From JBHJHK01 sp050330975 (GTDB taxonomy: Bacteria; Pseudomonadota; Gammaproteobacteria; Competibacterales; Competibacteraceae): a stretch of DNA of 7,171 nt. Both the position numbers and the translations under genes were made by a program. Location: positions 1-7,171 of the forward strand of contig JBHJHK010000114.1 in NCBI GenBank assembly GCA_050330975.1, given 5' to 3'. Below the pieces are notes generated by a model that saw nothing but the letters and a program-made list of their open reading frames with translations, was not told where the DNA came from and searched no databases. Numbering within the stretch: position 1 is the first letter of the stretch; each line of letters opens with the position of its first letter. Below, piece after piece: positions 1 through 5,860 of the stretch.

Positions 1-591
1 GGCGGCGCTGGCGGCGCCGAGGCTCCCGCCGAAGAGCCGGCTTTCAGCGTGAGCGAAGACGGCAAGACGATTGACCTGGGCGACGGCTACAGCCTGCACA
101 TTGACGGCAAGTACAACTTCACCGTCACCGATCCCGAGGGCAACAAGGCCCGCGTGTGGGGCGACCCCCACATCGACCTGCAGAACGCCGAAGGTGGCAG
201 CACTGACACCGACGCCGACTTCTACAAGGATTCTACCCTCAAGTTGGCCAACGGCGTTGAGATCCACATCGACACCGAAGAGCTGCCCGATGGCCGCAAG
301 CTGACCGTGACCCACGGTCTGACCATCACCAAGCCCGGTGAAGACTCCTTTGTGCAGATCGACGGCATGGAGACCAACGATCCCCAGGTGCAGCTCCACG
401 AGACCGGTGGTGCCGGCGCTGACGCTGTGGCCGATTCCCGCAGCGATATGACCTTCATGGAGAACGGTGGCCTGAACAGCTTACTGGCCGACATCAACAA
501 CGATGGCGCCTTTGACCTGGTCTTCTCCGATGACAACAAATTGACGGACCAGGGCAAGCACCACATCATCGACGACAACGATCCCGTGTAA
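1..591 (+). CDS. DUF1521 (MIIA-type, predicted self-cleaving) protein, C-terminal part
   Basis: The frame is open from base 1 with no stop, so the gene starts upstream. A GTG at 49 is available, but the Gly/Ala/Pro/Glu-rich codons before it read like an interdomain linker, so I treat the gene as 5'-truncated. Counting from that GTG codon, residues ~30-175 match the DUF1521 family: a V-W-G-D-P-H-I-D motif (residues 36-43), an acidic stretch, L-x-L-x-N-G-V-E-I-H-I (65-73), then L-T-V-T-H-G-L-T-I (85-93). In the characterised members, Bradyrhizobium NopE1/NopE2, this module is the metal-ion-inducible autocleavage domain and cuts itself at GD/PHVD when calcium is present. Here the equivalent bond would be D39-P40. 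An EF-hand-like acidic loop (D148-x-N-N-D-G-x-x-D156) lies near the C-terminus. Self-cleavage, calcium binding and export are inferred from the family. The missing N-terminus prevents naming a secretion route. The gene ends at TAA and is followed by a strong terminator. Confidence 0.82.
   Translation, partial: GGAGGAEAPAEEPAFSVSEDGKTIDLGDGYSLHIDGKYNFTVTDPEGNKARVWGDPHIDLQNAEGGSTDTDADFYKDSTLKLANGVEIHIDTEELPDGRKLTVTHGLTITKPGEDSFVQIDGMETNDPQVQLHETGGAGADAVADSRSDMTFMENGGLNSLLADINNDGAFDLVFSDDNKLTDQGKHHIIDDNDPV
160..177 (+). other. Codons for the GDPHID motif, predicted autocleavage site
   Basis: These codons read Gly-Asp-Pro-His-Ile-Asp and differ from the GDPHVD self-cleavage site of NopE1-type MIIA domains only by Ile for Val. 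In the family the scissile bond is Asp-Pro, here between the codons at 163-165 and 166-168. The match is seen directly; cleavage is inferred. Confidence 0.6.
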
Positions 592-602
592 AGCCAACCC
601 TT

Positions 603-624
603 GGGGCCCGCCGTGGCGGGCCTT
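603..624 (+). terminator. First GC-rich hairpin after the DUF1521 gene
   Basis: GGCCCGC (605-611) and GCGGGCC (616-622) form a 7-bp perfect stem with the 4-base loop CGTG, extendable by G-T wobbles on the outside. It starts about 11 bases after the stop codon but has no T-tract, so alone it is a weak terminator. It may instead protect the mRNA 3' end or act in tandem with the next hairpin. Confidence 0.4.
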
Positions 625-640
625 GGGAGGCGCTACTCGA

Positions 641-677
641 AGCGGGTGGTGGAAGCAATTCCACCACCCGTTTTATT
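641..677 (+). terminator. Strong rho-independent terminator of the DUF1521 gene
   Basis: CGGGTGGTGGAA (643-654) pairs perfectly with TTCCACCACCCG (659-670), closing a GCAA (GNRA-type) tetraloop. TTTTATT follows at once (671-677). The 12-bp stem plus T-tract is a textbook intrinsic terminator reading in the plus direction. On the minus strand the bases after the hairpin are not T-rich, so it should not terminate the convergent TerB-like gene well. Confidence 0.88.
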
Positions 678-720
678 GTGTGATTTTTGCGGGGATTCCC
701 AGGGGTCCGCCCCGCCGCCG

Positions 721-1170
721 TCACCTCTGCGCCGTTGCTCCCGGCCGTCGCAGTTGGTGCTTGGCGGTCATGACCTCGATGGCGGCTTGAGTAAATGCCT
801 CTGATAACCCGAGCATTTTTTGCAGTTCGCCCATCATGGCGCGCTCGATGACGTCGAAATGGCGGTCTATCAGGGCGATATCGAGGGCGCAGACAAAGGC
901 GGAACGGCTCAAGTCGGGGTTGAGAGCCCGGCAGGCGGCGTCGGCCAAGGGCATCATACCGCCCTCGCGGAGCAAACCCTCGAGCTTCACCAGGGTGTTC
1001 TCCAGGCTGGGCTCGTCGCTGTCTTGAAACAAGCGCAAAGTGCGCAAAAACTGCCTTGCCATATCGAGTTCCAGGGGGGTCACGCACCCATCGGCGGCGG
1101 CAATGGCGAGGGCAATGGCGGTAAATGCCTCGCGGGGGGTGAGTCTGAGGGGGGGATTGGATTGCGCCAT
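721..1170 (-). CDS. TerB-like (tellurite-resistance TerB family) helical protein
   Basis: The product is 149 aa, about the usual length of a single-domain TerB-like protein, with no signal peptide or membrane segment, so probably cytoplasmic. It has the family pattern of an Ala-rich helix ending in A-A-A-D-G (residues 24-28) followed by E34. A second copy occurs ~75 residues later: A91-F then D102-x6-E109. In TerB structures such acidic residues sit in a metal-binding helical bundle. The biochemical function of stand-alone TerB-like proteins is largely unknown, and tellurite resistance should not be assumed because no other ter genes are visible. I chose ATG at 1170 because GGAG lies 7 bases upstream; a TTG start at 1200 would add ten residues but lacks this support. 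The gene converges on the DUF1521 gene and diverges from gspC. Confidence 0.75.
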   Translation of the reverse strand: MAQSNPPLRLTPREAFTAIALAIAAADGCVTPLELDMARQFLRTLRLFQDSDEPSLENTLVKLEGLLREGGMMPLADAACRALNPDLSRSAFVCALDIALIDRHFDVIERAMMGELQKMLGLSEAFTQAAIEVMTAKHQLRRPGATAQR

Positions 1171-1177
1171 GAGCTTG

Positions 1178-1181
1178 CTCC
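1178..1181 (-). promoter_or_regulatory. Ribosome binding site fixing the TerB-like start
   Basis: Read on the minus strand, GGAG lies 7 bases before the ATG at 1170. It favours this start over the in-frame TTG at 1200. Confidence 0.6.
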
Positions 1182-1192
1182 AGGGGCCGTCG

Positions 1193-1223
1193 GGGGACAA
1201 CGCAGTCTAAGCCGATTGTAATC
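1193..1223 (+). promoter_or_regulatory. Possible plus-strand promoter for the gsp operon
   Basis: TGTAAT at 1218-1223 matches the -10 consensus at 5 of 6 positions on the plus strand and overlaps the -10 of the divergent promoter. The best -35-like hexamer is GGGACA at 1193-1198, with a long 19-base spacer, so the call is weak. If real, transcripts would begin near 1230, just before the hairpin at 1243-1295, and have a leader of ~125 bases to gspC. A competing weak candidate is the TGTTAAGCT region at 1302-1310, downstream of the hairpin. Confidence 0.25.
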
Positions 1224-1242
1224 CATGGGCCTCAAACGCCAA
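1215..1242 (-). promoter_or_regulatory. Candidate sigma70-type promoter of the TerB-like gene
   Basis: On the minus strand, TTGGCG (1242-1237) and TACAAT (1220-1215) are 16 bases apart. The -10 matches the consensus at 5 of 6 positions; the -35 keeps only the TTG. Transcription would start near 1208, leaving a leader of about 38 bases to the ATG at 1170. Confidence 0.5.
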
Positions 1243-1302
1243 CATCGCCAGGGGGCCGCGACTTGAGCTCGCGGTTATCCCTGCCCTGGCGGATGGGTTT
1301 TT
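1243..1302 (+). terminator. Nested hairpin with T5 tract in the gspC leader (possible attenuator)
   Basis: CGCCAGGG (1246-1253) pairs perfectly with CCCTGGCG (1284-1291), and CAT (1243-1245) can add three pairs with ATG (1293-1295) across one bulged G. Inside, CCGCGA (1256-1261) pairs with TCGCGG (1269-1274) around a 7-base loop. TTTTT follows at 1298-1302. The arrangement looks like an intrinsic terminator placed 52 bases before the gspC ATG. It could be a transcription attenuator, an insulator against read-through, or a DNA-level inverted repeat for a regulator; it also abuts the -35 of the minus-strand promoter. Confidence 0.5.
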
Positions 1303-1354
1303 GTTAAGCTTGGCCCAGTCGCCGCTCGATCCAGCAATTGGCCGCCCTCCATCC

Positions 1355-2245
1355 ATGAGTCATCGGTTGTCCCTCAGCGCAGAGCGCGTCCTGCCTCTCC
1401 TCACCGCCGCCCTGGCCCTAGGGCTCACCATCGTGGTTGCCCACAGTGCCGCTCGCCTGGTGTGGCACCTTGTGCCCCCGCCCCCGCCATCGATGGCGGG
1501 GACGACAACTGGTCCTGCCACCACCCCCGACGCCATCGACTACGCCGTGGTCAGTACCTGGTCTCTGTTTGGAATCCAAGCCCAAGGGCCCGCCCCTGCG
1601 CCGGCCGTGACAAGCGCCCCCGAGACCCCGCTAAACCTCAAGCTGTCCGGGGTGTTCTACACCCGGGGCGAGGGGCGCCCCTTGGCCCTGATCGCCGTCG
1701 GCAGCGCCCCCGAGCGCCGCTTTGGCCTCGACGACGCCGTGGCCCCCGGTGTGACCTTGGTGGCCATTGAGGCCCGTCGGGTGATCCTCGAACGGGAAGG
1801 CCGTCTGGAGACCCTGAGCCTCCCCGTCGAAAGCCTCGCCGCTGGGACGACCCCACCCCCCCGGGGGACCAGAGACCGGGCTTCCCTGGCCCCTTCAAGG
1901 CCAGAGCCCCCGGCTCAGCGGGTGGACGCCAGCGACCTCGCCCGGCAACTGCGCCAGGCCCTGAGCCAATCCCCCGACGCGTTGCGGGATTTGGCGGTGA
2001 TCAACCCCCACCGCCGCAACGGCAAATTCGTCGGCTTTCAGCTCCGCTCGGGCCGTAACCGTCGGCTGTTGCGCCGTCTGCAACTGCGCCCCGGCGACAT
2101 CATCACCGAGGTCAATGGCCGGCCCCTGACCGATCCCACCCAAGGCAATATCTTGCTGCAAACCCTGCTGACCGGGATCGAACTCGACCTCAAGGTCCTG
2201 CGGGGCAGCCAGGAGCGGGCCTTCAGCTTCTTCTTGGGCTCGTGA
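1355..2245 (+). CDS. gspC: Type II secretion system protein GspC (inner-membrane connector)
   Basis: GspC joins the inner-membrane platform to the periplasmic N-domains of the GspD secretin and takes part in substrate recognition. The 296-aa product has a short cytoplasmic N-terminus with Arg residues, one membrane segment (~12-38), a Pro-rich stretch (P41-P45), then the HR domain (~60-158) with the typical S-x-x-L-F-G (71-73 for LFG) and L-x-L-x-G-V (95-100). A Pro/Arg-rich linker (~160-190) leads to a C-terminal PDZ-like domain (~205-296) with L-R-P-G-D-I-I-T-E-V-N-G (244-255). The length is normal for the family. I chose the ATG at 1355, the only nearby ATG. An in-frame TTG at 1301 would add 18 residues but falls at the end of a terminator-like T-tract. 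No strong Shine-Dalgarno is visible before 1355. First gene of the gsp cluster; stop TGA, then 81 bases to gspD. Confidence 0.93.
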   Translation: MSHRLSLSAERVLPLLTAALALGLTIVVAHSAARLVWHLVPPPPPSMAGTTTGPATTPDAIDYAVVSTWSLFGIQAQGPAPAPAVTSAPETPLNLKLSGVFYTRGEGRPLALIAVGSAPERRFGLDDAVAPGVTLVAIEARRVILEREGRLETLSLPVESLAAGTTPPPRGTRDRASLAPSRPEPPAQRVDASDLARQLRQALSQSPDALRDLAVINPHRRNGKFVGFQLRSGRNRRLLRRLQLRPGDIITEVNGRPLTDPTQGNILLQTLLTGIELDLKVLRGSQERAFSFFLGS

Positions 2246-2250
2246 GAGCC
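2237..2250 (+). other. Small hairpin over the gspC stop codon
   Basis: GGCTC (2237-2241) pairs with GAGCC (2246-2250) around the loop GTGA, a GNRA-type tetraloop that contains the TGA stop. The stem is only 5 bp and has no adjacent T-tract, so any role in mRNA stability or partial termination is speculative. Confidence 0.3.
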
Positions 2251-2283
2251 ACACCACCCGTCGTTTTCCCAGGTATCGAAGCT

Positions 2284-2311
2284 TTGCTGTACATGCCCCG
2301 GGAAACAGCAA
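2284..2311 (+). other. Hairpin just upstream of the gspD ribosome binding site
   Basis: TTGCTGT (2284-2290) and ACAGCAA (2305-2311) are perfect inverted copies with a 14-base loop that contains a CCCGGG palindrome. The 3' arm ends six bases before the TGAG (2317-2320) that probably serves as the gspD ribosome binding site, so folding could affect gspD translation or mark an RNA processing point. Function is inferred only. Confidence 0.35.
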
Positions 2312-2326
2312 CCCCTTGAGAAAGTC

Positions 2327-4387
2327 ATGATCCATCTCTTCTGGTGTGCCGTCTTTCGCCGCTGGGATATCGCCTCAGCCCTCCGTTGCCGGCGGTGTCG
2401 TCCCCTGGTGGTGGGTCTCGGTTTGGGACTCCTCGCCGCCGTCGCCGTGGCGGCGCCGGTGACCCTCAACCTCAAGGACGCCGATATCAACGCCTTTATC
2501 GCCAGTGTGGCGGAGATTACCGGGCGCAACTTCATCGTCGATCCCCGGGTCCAGGGGCGGGTGAGCGTGATCTCCAGCCGCGCCATGGAGGAAGACGAGG
2601 TCTACCAAATGTTCCTGGCGGTTCTGGCAGTGTACGGCTACGCCGCCGTCCCCGGCGACAACGCCGTGAAAATCATCCCCGCCGCCAACGCCAAACAAGA
2701 AGCCGTGCCTTCCCTCGGGGGGGGTGAAGTCCCCGCCGACCAAGTGGTCACCCAAGTCATCACCCTCGACAATGTCGCCGCCACCCAGCTGGTGCCGGTG
2801 CTGCGCCCCTTGGTGCCCCCCACGGGACACTTGGCGGCCTACGGTCCCAGCAATGCCTTGATCATCGCCGACGCCGCTGCCAACGTGGACCGCATCGTCC
2901 GCATCGTCCAGCGGGTGGACCGGGGGTCGGACGCCCAAGTGGAGGTGGTGCGCCTGAACAACGCCTCGGCCCGGGAGGTGGTGGCATTGCTCACCAACCT
3001 CGAACAAGGCCGCGCCGCCGCTAGGGCCTCGGAGGGGTCCAGTCCCCTGAGCCTGGTGGCCGACGAGCGCACCAATAGCGTCCTCATGAGTGGCGATCCC
3101 TCCACCAGACTCCGCTTGCGCACCCTCATCGCCCATCTGGATACCCCCCTCGAGCGCAGCGGTAATACCCAGGTGGTCTACCTGCGCTATGCCCGGGCCG
3201 AAGATTTGGTGCCCATTCTCCAAGGGGTCTCCGGCCGGCTAGTGGATCCCAACGCCGCCGCCAATGGCGTCGCCAGTGGAGGGGATGTCACCATCCAGGC
3301 CGACGAGGCCACCAACGCCCTGGTGATCACCGCCCCCGTCAACGCCTTTCGCTCCCTGCGCCAGGTCATCGCCCAGTTGGATATCCGCCGTGCCCAGGTG
3401 CTGGTGGAGGCCGTGGTGGCGGAGGTCACCTCGGATCGGGTGGCCGAGCTCGGTATCCAGTGGCTCATCGACGGCAGCGACGGCGGTAACGCCATCGGCT
3501 ACACTAGCTTTCCCGCCGCCGAGTTGAGCTTGGGGAGCCTCGCCGGGGCCTTCTTGGAAGGTGGCGCACTGCCTTTGCCCCAGAGTGGCCTCCAGTTGGG
3601 TTTGGGATCTGTGGGGGGCTCTACCCGCTTTGGCGCTTTGATCTCGGCCTTGGCCAGCGACGCCGATACCAACATCCTCTCCACCCCCACTTTAGTGACC
3701 CTGGACAACGAAGAGGCGGAGATTGTCGTGGGCCAAAACGTGCCCTTTGTCACCGGTACCTTTACCACCGAGGCCGGCAACGCCATTGAAAACCCCTTTC
3801 AGACCATCGAGCGCCAGGATGTGGGGTTGACCCTGCGGGTGCGGCCCCAGATCAACGAAGGGAGCGCCGTCCAGTTGGAGATCAGCCAAGAGGTGTCCAG
3901 TGTGGTGCCCACGGCCACCGCTTTGGCCCAGGGGCCCACCACCAACAAGCGTTCCATCCGCACCAACGTCCTGGTGGAAGATGGCCAGATCCTGGTCTTG
4001 GGGGGACTCATCGACAGCGACCTCCAGCAGGTGGAACAAAAGGTACCGGGCCTCGGCGATGTACCGGTGGTGGGGGCGCTGTTTCGCTACCGCCGCACCA
4101 GCAACCAAAAGCGCCACCTGTTGGTGTTTATCCATCCCTTGATCCTCCGGGACCAAGACGAGGCGGCGTTGCGCACCAACGACAAGTACAGCTACATTCG
4201 CCAGCGGCAATTCGAGGCGGCTGCCCGGGGTACGGGACTGTTGCCCCAGGTGGATGCTCCGGTGTTGCCTCCTCCGGAGATCGTGGAGCGGGAGGGCACT
4301 GTGGTCCCCCAGGGCCCCGTCGAGCCGCCGTCCCAGGCCGAGTCCAGCGCGCCCCCCGACCGCTCCATGGGGTTTGGCAACCGCTGA
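2327..4387 (+). CDS. gspD: Type II secretion system secretin GspD
   Basis: GspD forms the multimeric outer-membrane channel through which folded exoproteins leave. The 686-aa product has a signal peptide with a long basic n-region (to ~R25), a hydrophobic core (27-41) and probable cleavage after V-A-A (~43). Next come N0 (~44-118), N1 (~139-199), N2 (~204-273) and N3 (~281-352) domains, each with the K/R-x-x-D or N-A-L-I-I/V-I-T pattern typical of secretin repeats. The secretin core (~355-610) contains L-V-T-L-D-N-E-x-A-x-I-x-V-G (456-469) and the hallmark V-P-G-L-G-D-V-P-V-V-G-x-L-F (573-586), ending in H-L-L-V-F-I-x-P (597-604). A Pro-rich tail of ~75 residues follows and resembles no clear pilotin-binding S-domain. 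Start ATG at 2327 is preceded by a weak GAG six bases upstream. The stop TGA overlaps the gspE ATG by one base, suggesting translational coupling. An 8-G tract lies at 2717-2724. Confidence 0.97.
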   Translation: MIHLFWCAVFRRWDIASALRCRRCRPLVVGLGLGLLAAVAVAAPVTLNLKDADINAFIASVAEITGRNFIVDPRVQGRVSVISSRAMEEDEVYQMFLAVLAVYGYAAVPGDNAVKIIPAANAKQEAVPSLGGGEVPADQVVTQVITLDNVAATQLVPVLRPLVPPTGHLAAYGPSNALIIADAAANVDRIVRIVQRVDRGSDAQVEVVRLNNASAREVVALLTNLEQGRAAARASEGSSPLSLVADERTNSVLMSGDPSTRLRLRTLIAHLDTPLERSGNTQVVYLRYARAEDLVPILQGVSGRLVDPNAAANGVASGGDVTIQADEATNALVITAPVNAFRSLRQVIAQLDIRRAQVLVEAVVAEVTSDRVAELGIQWLIDGSDGGNAIGYTSFPAAELSLGSLAGAFLEGGALPLPQSGLQLGLGSVGGSTRFGALISALASDADTNILSTPTLVTLDNEEAEIVVGQNVPFVTGTFTTEAGNAIENPFQTIERQDVGLTLRVRPQINEGSAVQLEISQEVSSVVPTATALAQGPTTNKRSIRTNVLVEDGQILVLGGLIDSDLQQVEQKVPGLGDVPVVGALFRYRRTSNQKRHLLVFIHPLILRDQDEAALRTNDKYSYIRQRQFEAAARGTGLLPQVDAPVLPPPEIVEREGTVVPQGPVEPPSQAESSAPPDRSMGFGNR

Positions 4388-5850
4388 TGACGGCCCTGAG
4401 TTACGGTTTTGCCAAGCGCCACGGGGTGGTGGTCACCGGGTGCGATGAACGGGGCCGGTTATTGGTGGCCCACAGGCCTTCTCTCAGTCGGGCACTGGCG
4501 TGTGAGCTGCGCCGCCACTGCGGCCAACCCTTGGCCCTGCGAGCGGTGGACGACGCCGAATTCGACGCCCTCATCCGCCAGGTCTTCGAGGGGGGGGACA
4601 ACGCCGCCCAGATGATGGACGATTTGGGGGAGCACTGGGATTTGGCCCAAGCCGCCGCCCAGCTAACAGAGCCCGAGGACCTCCTGGAGCGGGCCGACGC
4701 TGCCCCCATCATCCGCCTGATCAACGCCCTCCTAGCCGAGGCCATCGCCGAAAACGCTTCGGACATCCACCTCGAGAGCTTTGAGCAGCGCTTGGCGGTG
4801 CGGTTTCGGATCGACGGGGTGCTGCGGGATGTCTTGTCCCCCCCCCGGGCCATCGGTCCATTGTTGGTGTCGCGCATCAAGGTCATGGCCAGGCTCGCCA
4901 TCGCCGAGAAGCGCCTTCCCCAGGATGGGCGGATCTCGTTGCGGGTGGCTGGGCGAGGGGTGGACGTACGGGTATCCACCATTCCCGCTGGCCACGGCGA
5001 GCGGGTGGTGTTGCGCCTGTTGGACAAGAGCGCTGGGCAGTGGACCTTGGCGGCCCTGGGGCTGGAGCCTACGGTGTTGACCACCCTCAAGGACATCGTC
5101 CAAAGACCCCATGGCATCGTGTTGGTGACGGGGCCCACGGGTTCGGGGAAAACCACCACCCTCTACGCCGCCCTGAGCCACCTCAACGACCGCCGGCGCA
5201 ATATCATGACCGTGGAGGATCCCATCGAGTACTACCTCGACGGCATCAGCCAGACCCAGGTCAATCCCCGGGTCGACATGAGTTTCGCTCGGGGTCTGCG
5301 GGCCATCCTCCGCCAATACCCCTATGTGATCATGGTGGGGGAAATCCGCGACCTGGAGACCGCCGATATCGCCGTCCAGGCGAGCCTGACGGGGCACTTG
5401 GTGCTGTCCACCCTCCATACCAACAGCGCCGTGGGGGCCGTGACGCGGTTGCGGGATATGGGGGTCGAGCCGTTTTTGCTGGCGTCGAGCTTGGTGGGCC
5501 TGGTGGCCCAGCGCCTGGTGCGGCGGCTGTGCCTCGCCTGTCGCACCCCCTCCCCAGTGGACGCCGCCGCCCGGGCCCATTTGGGGGACGCCGCTCCCGA
5601 CACCCTCTACGAGCCGGTGGGTTGTGATGCCTGTCGAGGCACTGGCTACCGGGGTCGGGTGGGGATCTTCGAGGTGGTGGCGGTGGCGCCAGAGCTCCAG
5701 GCCCTCATCCACGAGGGCTGCGGCGAGGTCGATCTGTGGCACTGGGCCCGCCGCCACAGTCAGGGCATCGACGACCACGGCCGACAGCGGGTGGTGGCCG
5801 GCGAGACCTCCCTGGCGGAGTGGCTGCGGGTCAGCCGCCAAGAAGCCTGA
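4387..5850 (+). CDS. gspE: Type II secretion ATPase GspE, with atypical QYPY segment
   Basis: GspE is the cytoplasmic hexameric ATPase that powers pseudopilus assembly through the GspF/GspL platform. The 487-aa product has a normal family length. An N-terminal region (~1-105) precedes the N2 domain with S-D-I-H-L-E (125-130), R-I-D-G (141-144) and L-P-Q-D-G-R (177-182). Walker A is G-P-T-G-S-G-K-T (249-256), the Asp box M-T-V-E-D-P-I-E-Y (274-282), Walker B region V-I-M-V-G-E-I-R-D (314-322), His box T-G-H-L-V-L-S-T-L-H-T-N (335-346). A tetracysteine zinc module follows: C382-x2-C385 and C413-x2-C416, then G-T-G-Y-R-G-R-x-G-I-F-E. All key ATPase motifs are present, but the usual Q-D-P-D before Walker B reads Q310-Y-P-Y313 here. 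Start ATG overlaps the gspD stop; 10 bases separate it from gspF. Tracts of G8 (4590-4597) and C9 (4838-4846) lie in the reading frame. Confidence 0.96.
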   Translation: MTALSYGFAKRHGVVVTGCDERGRLLVAHRPSLSRALACELRRHCGQPLALRAVDDAEFDALIRQVFEGGDNAAQMMDDLGEHWDLAQAAAQLTEPEDLLERADAAPIIRLINALLAEAIAENASDIHLESFEQRLAVRFRIDGVLRDVLSPPRAIGPLLVSRIKVMARLAIAEKRLPQDGRISLRVAGRGVDVRVSTIPAGHGERVVLRLLDKSAGQWTLAALGLEPTVLTTLKDIVQRPHGIVLVTGPTGSGKTTTLYAALSHLNDRRRNIMTVEDPIEYYLDGISQTQVNPRVDMSFARGLRAILRQYPYVIMVGEIRDLETADIAVQASLTGHLVLSTLHTNSAVGAVTRLRDMGVEPFLLASSLVGLVAQRLVRRLCLACRTPSPVDAAARAHLGDAAPDTLYEPVGCDACRGTGYRGRVGIFEVVAVAPELQALIHEGCGEVDLWHWARRHSQGIDDHGRQRVVAGETSLAEWLRVSRQEA

Positions 5851-5860
5851 GAATACCCCT

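Noticed and set aside
689..715. GCGGGG/CCCCGC inverted repeat as terminator of the TerB-like gene
   Set aside because: On the minus strand the hairpin is followed by A-rich, not T-rich sequence, and the stem is 6 bp with a 15-base loop; no intrinsic terminator for this gene is clear.
820..1221. Plus-strand open frame of 133 codons opposite the TerB-like gene
   Set aside because: Gly/Gln/His-rich product without homology signs; the minus-strand frame has a TerB pattern, a ribosome binding site and a promoter.
1301..1354. TTG 1301 as the start of gspC, adding 18 residues
   Set aside because: It lies in the T-tract of a terminator-like hairpin, and the ATG at 1355 gives the usual short cytoplasmic segment before the GspC membrane helix. 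Not fully excluded.
2375..3223. Minus-strand open frame of 282 codons opposite gspD
   Set aside because: Low-complexity His/Gly/Asp composition, lies wholly within gspD, which has clear secretin domains; a shadow frame.
4732..5841. Minus-strand open frame of 369 codons opposite gspE
   Set aside because: It mirrors gspE almost completely, its product is rich in His/Gly/Gln without any family pattern, and such antisense frames are common in GC-rich genes.
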